Shown one piece after another: positions 26,201-34,100 of a stretch of 43,247 nucleotides of DNA (position 1 is the stretch's first letter; every line of letters begins with the position of its first letter). The stretch is from positions 1-43,247 of the forward strand of contig NZ_JAKGUE010000020.1 of NCBI RefSeq assembly GCF_021568795.1. Reading direction: 5' to 3'. The notes beneath the pieces are model-generated. The model did not search any database and was not told the origin of the DNA. It saw only the letters and a list, made by a program, of their open reading frames with translations. A program made the position numbers and the translations under genes. This stretch comes from Dethiosulfovibrio faecalis. GTDB lineage: Bacteria; Synergistota; Synergistia; Synergistales; Dethiosulfovibrionaceae.

Positions 26201-27439
26201 GACCCTGTTGAACCCCAGGGACGCTATGAGGAAGATCTCCATGTCCCCTTGCTCCAGGGAACCTATGATCGCCTCTCTGTAGGAATCCTTGCTTTCGTCC
26301 CACATACCCATGGCGTAGTAGAGATCGGCTATGTTCGTAACGGCCTGGAGATAGCCGTTTTTTAGGCCCTTCTCCTTCGCCAGGTTTCTGCTTCTAAAGT
26401 AACAATCGTAGGCACCACGGTAATCTCCGTCGACTCGAAGCAACCGGCCTCTAGCCTGAAGAGCCATAAACTCCAGGGTCGCCCAGCCGTTCTCCACGGC
26501 CCTCTGCTCCACCGATTTCAGCGTCTCGGCGGCAAAACGAACGTTACCCAACTCTCCCTGAGCCACTACGACGTTGGCATCGACCATTAGCCTCTGTCTG
26601 TCGTCGAAGCTGGACAGTTTCTCGACCTCCTCGAGAGCCCGGGAGTAGGTTTTCTGGCTCTCCTCATAACACCCCAGCTGGTTCAGGGCGTTTGCCCTCT
26701 GGGAATAAGAGCTGAAAAGCAGAATCCTTCCGAGAGCCTCGGTTTTCTTGTCTTTTTTCAACGGCGCAGCTTTGACTATGGCCTCATCGCATATCGCCAT
26801 AGCACCCTTGAAATCGCCGTTTTTCTGGATACAGGCGGCGATCTGGAGCCCCACCCTTACCGAGGCGGAAACGCTGCCCTTAACCAGAGGAACGGCCTTT
26901 TGAAAAAGCTCCGTTGCCCGGCCGATCTGGCCCCTGGTCATGGCGACCTTACCCAACCCCTCCAGGGCCAACCCCTGGAACAAAGTTTTTTTAAGCTTTT
27001 CAGCCAGAGGCTCGGCATCGGCGTAGATTGCCTCGGCCTTCGCCAGATCTCCCTTCCTCAGATAGACCTGTGCCCCCGCTATAAAGGCGTTAAGCTGCTT
27101 ATCGCCCCGTCCTGCCTTCCCGTAGAGGACTCCGGCCCTCTCGTAAGCCTTGGCCTGATCCAGAAGATCCACGCCATCTACCTTTCCGAGACAGAGCCCA
27201 CGGTTATATGAGCAATCGGCGGCGTTGGCCATGTCCTTGCCCTTTTCGTAGGCTTTGGACGCCGAGCCGAAGATCTGGGCCGCCTTGGCGAATTCCTGTT
27301 TCTGATAGAGGGAGATTCCCTTTTTCTTCAGGTCGCCCCCGGAGGAGGCCATGGCGGCGGTCCCCATAAGGAGACCGGCCACCAAGACCATCGACATGAG
27401 CCGGTTAATCCAGCTTAAAGCGAGATAATTCCGTCCCAT
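23276..27439 (-). CDS. Exported TPR-CHAT caspase-like protease
   Basis: A 1387-residue protein. A signal peptide (about 1-31, VLVAGLLMGTAAMA then SSGG) is followed by many TPR-like helical pairs over roughly 35-460 and 800-960, and a C-terminal CHAT domain from about 990. The catalytic pair is His1246 in VHFACHGYD and Cys1294 in VVLSACDTGLGD, the hallmark of CHAT (clan CD) peptidases. CHAT proteins elsewhere include Csx29 (Craspase), activated by protein partners through TPRs. Here the signal peptide places it outside the cytoplasm, unlike the CRISPR-linked enzymes. ATG 27439 follows the upstream stop by 9 bases with only a weak AGGGTAGAG site. Second gene of the operon. Confidence 0.88.
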   Translation of the reverse strand: MGRNYLALSWINRLMSMVLVAGLLMGTAAMASSGGDLKKKGISLYQKQEFAKAAQIFGSASKAYEKGKDMANAADCSYNRGLCLGKVDGVDLLDQAKAYERAGVLYGKAGRGDKQLNAFIAGAQVYLRKGDLAKAEAIYADAEPLAEKLKKTLFQGLALEGLGKVAMTRGQIGRATELFQKAVPLVKGSVSASVRVGLQIAACIQKNGDFKGAMAICDEAIVKAAPLKKDKKTEALGRILLFSSYSQRANALNQLGCYEESQKTYSRALEEVEKLSSFDDRQRLMVDANVVVAQGELGNVRFAAETLKSVEQRAVENGWATLEFMALQARGRLLRVDGDYRGAYDCYFRSRNLAKEKGLKNGYLQAVTNIADLYYAMGMWDESKDSYREAIIGSLEQGDMEIFLIASLGFNRVARGEDLGLSGKVDYRSLVGVPWQGLTMPEGRLKKDRFFSPYWKALDKNSELWFRPSSILRSDRTVEAVSRMLGWNRTGGIARFAVADGVFRLAESRLSVLEKLEQGIRGLKGEGCKVPVQFWIALRRGAGERLLSGAVGPMVIRTEGLMLEGDEPESKYENESSKELAGSLEVVAHIPSYLGMDKKAEASLVKDLSEGRSMPSSVRSGLASYHGARAKKQSEKPEVKKGMDEAVLDLVRSITGKKISSSDLGTDTGSLSSFMICQIKGAELMVDQVARWNDIATRAALLKELGVRIGPVSSMEEFLEKFPPALDKGRKRLDSLKDDLEKLASLGSFLARMEIRRERKLCRETLKAHGGLSFDNRQAMDLLIRKMGLSLGDPSGAATALDNLKEEYGFVARTATGTIPNPDLAWRSTVLSAKARFEKGDRAGGLSLLRDAISVIESISPAEGTESRATADRLEAYTLTIDSSYRRWQETKSDEDMEEVWRALESMKSRQWRELLSTTGMGFLNRLSPEERDVYRDLKGEVTTLEGGIKLAYSKGDLGTMVDYASALQSKRKELDEFMSGHTVVGSVEVPTTGQIQDLVPSDWAVADYYISPEISFAFVIRKGRPVALVPLELDYSLFFAYVTTMRRDKAEEFSLMRTNDSQRIFGLNGRDLERWLLAPLRAHLGKVKNILVIPHDVLFLYPYETMVAKDGSENRYLLDLGWNFAEIPSASLIVHGSYGERSCSDSAAVVANPKYLYFGGARKEEKIKLKEVLSDAESPIDAAVRLRAGPCMTPLDGTQEEANHLSSIWKEAGRDVACLVGENASEFAMASADIGSYGYVHFACHGYDRHSIPFLQPGLALSPASDRENDSFAQMGELAAINWRSRLVVLSACDTGLGDLYVGDGMIGLNSVFLSGGVQGVVVSRWLVPDAVAPVIMRGMYSAISKGVSPAEALNGSKRQVLEGGEQPTGWAVLKYVGIPWEIESK

Positions 27440-27448
27440 GACTCTACC

Positions 27449-28462
27449 CTAAAACGGAGACTTTATCTTGATTCCACCTATGGGAAGGGTAATGCCGCCG
27501 CCACCGCCGCTCATTCCGCCGATCATGCCTCCGAAATCGGGAATGGACAGAGAGGGAACGGAAACCTTCTCTCCAACCAGACCGCCGACCGTCTGAGCAA
27601 AGGGTCCGAAGCCCTTCATGAATCCCTGCATCTGTTTACCGATACCCTCGAAAATCCCCTGGAGACCCTGGAGGGAACTGGCATCCATATTGGGCATTCC
27701 GCCCTTTTGCATCTGGCCGATCAGCCCCTGCATGACCGACTGCATGTTGCCCATGATGGATTCCATTCCGGAAAATACGTTTTTAGCTCCACCGACGACG
27801 TTCTTTTTAAGCAACGCCTTGTCCTCCTTCGCCAGATCCTCGGACTTTATTGACTTGGCCTGAGAATGAGCGTTTTCTATGGCGACATCGGAATTCTTGC
27901 GGATCCCCTCGTTTCTGGCCTTCAACTCGTTGGCCGTAAGAGGCTGATCCTTAAGGGAGTCCACGGCACTCCTCCAGGATGCGTAACAGGCCTCCGAACC
28001 CTTTATGGCCTGAGCGTCCTTTGTGGTGCTTTTTATGAGAGCGACCTCCTCGTCGGTAAGGGCCCTCAACTTCTTCAGAGCTCCTTTAGCCTGGGGAATC
28101 TCCTTTTTGAGCTTGGCCGATAGAGAGGCGACCTGAGAGTCCAGCCCCTCCCTGTGAGCCCCGTAGAGATCCTTCTGGGTCTGGAGAGCCCCGTTTATAA
28201 CGGTGTATTGAGCAAGTTTATCCTTGTGGATCTTATCCATGCTTCTAGCGGCCTTCTTCCCGGCAGCTCCGGACTTCTTCATCTTGGTCTTCTGAACGAC
28301 CATGTTGGTCTCGTCCGCGCCCTGGATCCCCTGAAGCTCCTGGCTTTCCGCCGCAAGGGACGTCTCGTTCTGAACCATGACGTCCATAGCCATATCGGCT
28401 ATGAGGATACCGCATATCAGCACCGTAACCACAATCAACACAACTCTTAGAAACCTGCTCAT
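27449..28462 (-). CDS. Membrane-anchored coiled-coil protein of unknown function, first gene of CHAT operon
   Basis: A 337-residue protein I do not recognise. Residues 5-25 form a hydrophobic anchor or signal (VVLIVVTVLICGILIADM). Residues 30-230 are Lys/Ala/Gln-rich and strongly helical (coiled coil likely). The C-terminal third is Met/Gly/Gln-rich (SIMGNMQSVMQGLIGQMQ; GGMIGGMSGGGGG) and ends in GIKIKSPF. No cysteine pair or enzymatic motif is visible. ATG 28462 follows GGAGG at 6-7 bases. It opens the operon, 9 bases before the CHAT gene. A filament-forming or membrane-tethering partner of the protease is one possible reading, not shown by sequence. Confidence 0.7.
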   Translation of the reverse strand: MSRFLRVVLIVVTVLICGILIADMAMDVMVQNETSLAAESQELQGIQGADETNMVVQKTKMKKSGAAGKKAARSMDKIHKDKLAQYTVINGALQTQKDLYGAHREGLDSQVASLSAKLKKEIPQAKGALKKLRALTDEEVALIKSTTKDAQAIKGSEACYASWRSAVDSLKDQPLTANELKARNEGIRKNSDVAIENAHSQAKSIKSEDLAKEDKALLKKNVVGGAKNVFSGMESIMGNMQSVMQGLIGQMQKGGMPNMDASSLQGLQGIFEGIGKQMQGFMKGFGPFAQTVGGLVGEKVSVPSLSIPDFGGMIGGMSGGGGGITLPIGGIKIKSPF

Positions 28463-28652
28463 ATCGCACCTCCACTATATTTTGATCTACTAATATTTCG
28501 CATTGTAAGATAGTTTTTGTATATACATAAGCTCCATTCGATGTATTGTTGTAAGTTCAAAAAGGCTTCTAAATAATACACCTAAAAAACTCATCGTTAA
28601 ATAGGGCATATACCCTACACGGTTTTCTCCTTTAACCGCCTTCCCGTGACCC

Positions 28653-28681
28653 CTGACATAAGAGTCCCATAAACATATTAC
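28653..28681 (+). promoter_or_regulatory. Candidate promoter of the trypsin-Sel1 gene
   Basis: CTGACA (28653-28658), a 17-base spacer and TATTAC (28676-28681), 65 bases before the ATG. The whole 284-base region (28463-28746) between the divergent CHAT operon and this gene is visibly AT-rich; I found no clear shared operator in it. Confidence 0.4.
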
Positions 28682-28746
28682 TTCGTAAAAATCGGCGGTT
28701 TAGTGTGTTAGTATTTGAGAAATATCGAAGGGAAGGCCGGGATACT

Positions 28747-30549
28747 ATGGTTCGGGTCGAGAAGCTCCTGTCTAAGAGTTACTTTCGTTTCACTTTATGT
28801 CTGCTATGCTGTTTTACGGTCCTCGGAGGGCCCCTTCACGCCGCCGAGATCGACATCCTGGCCCTGATGGAGGAAAGGCAGAGGGCCGTATCGGACATGC
28901 TGGAATCCAGCATCCTCTACGTTTTGGTGGAAGACGACGACTCCTACAGCATGGGCACGGCCTTCGTGGTGGCCGACGGAGTCGCCCTGACCAACGCCCA
29001 CGTCGTGGAATCCGCCGGCGACATCCTGGTAATGAGCTCCTTCCAGAGACCTGTCGAGGCCAGGCTTTTCAAAAGGGAATACAGAGGCGACACAGGAGGA
29101 AACGACTTCGCACTGCTCAAGTTCGCCCCCTCGCCTAAACTGACACCGGTGACCTTCACCAACAGGATAAACCGCATGGACAGAGTCAGCGCCTGGGGTT
29201 TTCCCGTTCTGGTGACCCAGTTCGATCAGAGCTTCGACGACATACTGGAGGGATCTCTTAAAAAAGCCCCTCCCATGGTCTACACCGAGGGAACGGTCAG
29301 CGCCCTGGTAGAGAAAAACGGAGAGAGAACGGTCATCCACTCCGCCGCCATAGCGGGAGGAAACAGCGGCGGTCCTCTGGTCAACGTCAGAGGAGAGGTC
29401 GTGGGCATAAACACCTGGGGATACACCGAGGAGGACGAAGGAGCCTTCGTCAACGCCTCCATCCCCACAGAGAGGATCGTTCCCTTTCTCCAGAAAAGCG
29501 GAATAAGCCCGAGGTTCTCTCGAAACTCTCCCGCCATGCCTCGGGCGTCGCTGCCCCAGATATCGCTGCCTCAGGTATCGTCGCCCCGGATAAACCCTTC
29601 GGATAGCGACCGATTCTCCCAGTCGGAGCTGTCCAGCCTCAGGGAACTGGCCCGATCGGGCGATTCCGACGCCCAGGCCGCCCTGGGAGCCATCTACTAC
29701 GACGGAGAAGACGTCCCCCAGGACACGGGGCAGGCTGTCGAATGGCTGGAGAAAGCCGTCCGAGGAGGAAGCCCGGACGCAAAGGCTCTTCTCGGGGTGA
29801 TACTGATATTCGAGGAGAGCTACAGAGACCCGGCCAGAGGGATATCGCTGCTTAGGGAATCCTCCGGCTCCGACTCGGACGGGGAGATCTTCTCCATGCT
29901 CTCCAGAATCCTCTACGACGGGGAGGTTTTCGGGGTTCCGAGAGACGAAGACGAAGCCTTCAAATGGGCCCAAAAAGCCTCGGACAAAGGCGACTCGGAC
30001 GGAACCGCCATGCTGGCCATGCTCTACTATTTCGGCGAGGGAGTCGACGAAAACGACGCGAAGGCCCTTCAACTGGCCGAAAAGGCGGTAAAAGACGGGA
30101 ACTCCCTGGGGAAGGCTATCATGGCCTGGATGTACTACGACGGAGTCGCAGTCGAGGAGGACCTAGAGACGGCCCTGGCTCTGGCCACCGACGCAGCCGA
30201 GGACGACGAACCGTCCGCTCAGGGCCTGCTGGCCTACATGTATTTCTACGGCTACGGGGTCGAGGAGGATCACGCCGCCGCCGAGGGCTGGGCAAGGAGG
30301 GCGTCGGACCAGGGCAACGAGTTCGGCTGGTTCGTCCTCGGATCGCTGTACATGGAGGGAGCCGCCGTCGAGAAGGACCTCGCCATGGCCTGGGCCTACA
30401 TGGACCTGGCCAACGACAGATACGTCTCCGACGCGGAAGAAGCCCTGGAGGAACTGACCCAAAGGATGTCCTCCAAAGACCTGAAGAGAGGCGGAGAAAT
30501 CCAGAATCGCTGGTTCGAGGAATGGGGGATCTTACGTACCGATCCCTAG
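28747..30549 (+). CDS. Exported trypsin-like serine protease with C-terminal Sel1 repeats
   Basis: A 600-residue protein: signal peptide (about 1-32, ending GGPLHA), a trypsin-like/HtrA-type domain (about 40-265) with complete triad His85 (TNAHVV), Asp120 (GGNDFALLKF) and Ser207 (AGGNSGGPLV), a Pro/Ser linker (270-300), then about seven Sel1 repeats (310-580; for example AQAALGAIYYDGEDVPQD and AMLAMLYYFGEGVDEND). No PDZ domain is present; Sel1 repeats replace it as the binding module. ATG 28747 was chosen over a GTG 42 bases upstream because it follows GGGAAGG and gives a standard signal peptide. Divergent from the CHAT operon, so likely part of the same exported proteolytic module. Confidence 0.88.
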   Translation: MVRVEKLLSKSYFRFTLCLLCCFTVLGGPLHAAEIDILALMEERQRAVSDMLESSILYVLVEDDDSYSMGTAFVVADGVALTNAHVVESAGDILVMSSFQRPVEARLFKREYRGDTGGNDFALLKFAPSPKLTPVTFTNRINRMDRVSAWGFPVLVTQFDQSFDDILEGSLKKAPPMVYTEGTVSALVEKNGERTVIHSAAIAGGNSGGPLVNVRGEVVGINTWGYTEEDEGAFVNASIPTERIVPFLQKSGISPRFSRNSPAMPRASLPQISLPQVSSPRINPSDSDRFSQSELSSLRELARSGDSDAQAALGAIYYDGEDVPQDTGQAVEWLEKAVRGGSPDAKALLGVILIFEESYRDPARGISLLRESSGSDSDGEIFSMLSRILYDGEVFGVPRDEDEAFKWAQKASDKGDSDGTAMLAMLYYFGEGVDENDAKALQLAEKAVKDGNSLGKAIMAWMYYDGVAVEEDLETALALATDAAEDDEPSAQGLLAYMYFYGYGVEEDHAAAEGWARRASDQGNEFGWFVLGSLYMEGAAVEKDLAMAWAYMDLANDRYVSDAEEALEELTQRMSSKDLKRGGEIQNRWFEEWGILRTDP

Positions 30550-30614
30550 CGAATATCGTAATCCAACGTACCGTATCCACCGTATTTCCCCATGTTCTCG
30601 ACCTTGGATCTAAG

Positions 30615-30644
30615 CTGAAAAAGGCGTAAAATGGATTTTATAAT
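30615..30644 (+). promoter_or_regulatory. Probable promoter of the small coiled-coil gene
   Basis: CTGAAA (30615-30620), an 18-base spacer and perfect TATAAT (30639-30644), followed by GGAGG and ATG 30666 with a very short leader. Confidence 0.5.
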
Positions 30645-30665
30645 CGATAAGCGAGGAGGCTTTAT

Positions 30666-31142
30666 ATGTCGATAGGATCGATAGGAAGCACCGTCGAGCA
30701 GCAAAACCCATACTCGGAGCAAGTAAAAAAGGCTCGAAACGAAGAGGCAGAGGGGACGGTCGACGGCACGGCGAAAACGGAACCGGAGGAAAGCGTCGCA
30801 TCGGCCGAAAACCAAGATGAATATATCCCAAGCGATGGCGATCAGGAACGGGCTTCCGGCGTCTATAGGATGGAAAAAGACGAAAACGGCAACTCAAAGG
30901 TTACCGTAGACGCCCCCTCCTCCGAAAAATCATCGTCCTCCACTACGAACACGGACAGCGTCGACGCGGAGATAAAGAAACTAAAGCAACAGAGGGCCCA
31001 GCTTCAAAAACAGCTTCAAAACGCACAAGGAGACGAGAACCAGCGCAAAAGCATAGAAAAACAACTCGCTCAAGTAGAGGCGGAGATAGCGTTCAAGAAC
31101 AGCGACGCCTACAGAAAACAACAGTCTACCTGTACCGCTTAA
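30666..31142 (+). CDS. Small hydrophilic coiled-coil protein, possibly FlxA-like
   Basis: A 158-residue acidic protein. It starts MSIGSIGSTVEQQNPY without a signal peptide, runs through a Glu/Ser/Thr-rich disordered half, and ends in a coiled coil (EIKKLKQQRAQLQKQLQNAQ, then QRKSIEKQLAQVEAEI). The coil resembles the FlxA-like family, linked to flagellar regulons in some bacteria, but low complexity makes this weak. ATG 30666 has GGAGG at 6 bases. Single gene between the protease gene and nrdJ, ended by its own terminator. Function unknown. Confidence 0.6.
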   Translation: MSIGSIGSTVEQQNPYSEQVKKARNEEAEGTVDGTAKTEPEESVASAENQDEYIPSDGDQERASGVYRMEKDENGNSKVTVDAPSSEKSSSSTTNTDSVDAEIKKLKQQRAQLQKQLQNAQGDENQRKSIEKQLAQVEAEIAFKNSDAYRKQQSTCTA

Positions 31143-31150
31143 CGAAGAGA

Positions 31151-31179
31151 CAGAGGCCCCGGCAAAGCCGGGGCCTCTG
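31151..31179. terminator. Intrinsic terminator between small coiled-coil gene and nrdJ
   Basis: A 13-bp perfect stem CAGAGGCCCCGGC/GCCGGGGCCTCTG around AAA, followed by ATTTTCC on the plus strand. It may also stop the converging nrdJ transcript, though the minus-strand U-run is poor. Confidence 0.7.
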
Positions 31180-31198
31180 ATTTTCCTCTTTCCGTTCT

Positions 31199-34100
31199 CT
31201 ATTTACAGGGCGAGTAGCCGCAGCTGAAGCAGTACTCGCAGCCGCCTACCATCTCCATGGGAGAGCCGCACTCGGGACACTTGGGAACATCCTTCAACGT
31301 CTCGCCGCCCAGTCCGGAAAGCTTCTCCATGAGGATGGCTATACCGTCCGGGATCGAACGGACGACCCTGTCGTCGTCGCACTCGAAAAGCCAGTACTCT
31401 TTGCCGGAAATGCCCCTCAAAGTGGAGATGAAATCCTCCAGCCTGCCGCCGCTGCGAAGACCTATGGAGATCACCCGGGACAGGGCCTCGGTCATGCTCT
31501 TCATCTCCGAACCGCTCTTGCCCAGAGACGCGAAAACCTCGAAGGGATCGTCGCTATCGTAGTTTATGGTCACGTACATGCTGCCCCAGGGGGTCACGTC
31601 CTTTATCGTCTTGCCGAAAACGATACTGCCCGGACGCTCCTTCACCTTGGAGCTGAGGGGACGCTTTTCCGGCTCGTCGGACTTCTTGGCCTCTATGGGC
31701 TGATCCGACCGGGAACCGTCGCGATATATGGTGATACCCTTGCATCCCATGCGGTAACAGTCCTCGTAGACCTGCCTGACGTCGTCCACCGTCGCCTCCG
31801 AAGGCAGGTTCACCGTCTTGCTGATGCCGCTGTCCACCACGGCGGCGAAGATCCCGGTAACCTCCACGTGGGAATCGGTGCCTATGTCGTAGGCGGTGAC
31901 GAAACGGGGGTCGGAGATCCCGCCGGTGCGGCGGAACTCGTCTTTATGCTCCGCCGTCATCAGACGGTGGAAATACTCCCTCGTCTCGTAGCCTCCGTCC
32001 CCGGTGGCGGACATCACCTTTCTGCTCCAACTCCAGGCGAAATTGGGCTCTATGCCGGGGCTGGCGTCCAGCAACATCGATATGGACCCGGTCGGAGCCA
32101 CGCTGAGACGACGGCTGTTTCTCATCCTGCCGGAGAAAAGGGCCTCCAGCACCTCTCGGACCAGCCCCATCCCGTCGCCTTTGTGAACCGAGGCGGCGCT
32201 CAAAAGGACCTCCAGGGTGTTAACCAGAGTATAGGGAACCGTGTCGGTCCGCCTCATACGCTCCAGCAGCTCCCTGAAACCGCCCTCGTCCATACGCTCC
32301 AGCCAACGATCCACAGCATCGGGCAACCCGGCCTCGCAGCGGAAGCTCTCCATGAGATCCGACACCAGCCGATGCTCCGGGAAGGGATCCTTTCCCTCCT
32401 CAGACACTATCCTGACCGTGGCGGCCAGGGCCGCCGAGGCCATGGTCCCTCCCAGAGAGCGGCAGAACCGGTTGAAACTCTCCGAACCGTAGGAGATCCC
32501 CAGCATTATGGCAGCGTCGGCAAGCCCCATCAGGCCGAGCCCTACGGGACGTATCATCTTGGTGCGATCGGCGATCCGCTCCAGCGGATAGGACGTGGCG
32601 TCTATAACCAGATCGAGATAGTAGACCGACCGAAACACCTGATCCACGAAGGAATCCATGTCGAAGACCGCCTCTCCGCTGGATTCGCTCGACACGAAAG
32701 CCTCCAGGTTAACCGATCCCAGGTTGCAGCTGGTGTAATTAGGCAACGGCTGCTCACCGCAGTTGTGGACGTAAAGCCCGTTGGCGTCGAAGGCGTTTAC
32801 CCCCGGCACCTGAACGTCGAAAACCGCCTCCTCCCCGCAAGCAACCAGGGAATCGAACCGAGCGATAAAACGCTCCCTATTTTGTCTTCGATCATAGCTA
32901 TTTATAGCGTTTTCCAGTTTTAGACTTTTATCTGAGTCCTCAAAACCCACACGAGCCTGGAACCGACTGAGATTATCGTTACTTATCACTAATTCATGTT
33001 GATCTTGGATTTGATAGAGACGACTTCCTCCCTTGCCATCCGGCATGGACCTTAAGTTGGCCTTCCTTCTGTATTTATATATCTTACTGACTATACCTAA
33101 ACGAGCCAACATACGCTGTACGGACTGCAATGTATGTAAGTTACTTTGAGCTAGACGAACGCTAAGGCCTTTTTCCTGAGAACCCTGAACGGAACCATCG
33201 GAATCAAAAAGACCACGAAGAAAACCAGAATAAAACGAGCTGGAAGTTTCTCCTTCAAGGGTAGGAGATATCATTTTATTTCCTACAGACATCCCCAAAT
33301 CCGTGGCAAGCTGTTTTATTGCAGAAGTGGAAAGTCGGAACTCGTCACGTCCAGAAACGGAAGTCCAGCCAGCAAAATCACTTCTATGTTTCAATTTCAA
33401 AGCACAAGATAAAGCCTTATTCATCACGGCATCTTGACCTACAGAATCATCGTTGCTGGCTTTCTCAGGCATCCAAACGGAAAGAACCGCCTTACCGTTT
33501 TTTATAGTGCCATCTCCAAGAAGCAACCCCATAAGGTATCCTTCCGACTCTGTATATCTGCCATTCCAGCCTATAAAATCTCTATGGTTGTTTAAAACCA
33601 AAAGATCGCTTTCGGAAAGATCCGATGCCGGAATCCACTCAAAATCCATGCGATCTCTCGATTTATAGATTACGCGTCTAACCTTATGATCGACGGTTAG
33701 TTTTAGGGAATGTCCTTCCTTGGTCTTCAGCTCGAAAACGGGCTTTACGCCTGTGGAGAAAAAACCCTCCGTTTCGTGCCCCTTGCCGTCCACCAGCAGA
33801 GTCGTCGGCCTTCCGACCAGATTCACCGCCTGCTGGGGTCCCTCGTCGGTCATAACCCAGGTATCTCCGGTAACACACGGATTGGTGGACTCTATGCGCC
33901 ATTGGGGGTCTTTCTTCAGTATGTTGTCCACGTTGGCCCTGTCGCCGAAGAACACGCCGGGATCCCCTCTGCGCCAGGCGTTTCGACACAGCTTATCCCA
34001 CAGATCGGCGGCCTTCACCGTCTTGGCGACGGAACCGTCCGCCCTGGAACGGAGGTTAAAATCCCCTCCCTGGGCTGCCTTGGTCAGAAGCTCGTCCGAG

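Noticed and set aside
23276-27439. CHAT protein as part of a CRISPR Craspase-type system
   Set aside because: There is no cas7-11, cas gene or repeat array in the window, and the CHAT protein has a signal peptide.
30620-30651. Sigma-28 promoter for the FlxA-like gene
   Set aside because: TAAA and CGATAA are present but 3 bases too close; a perfect TATAAT in the same place explains the promoter.
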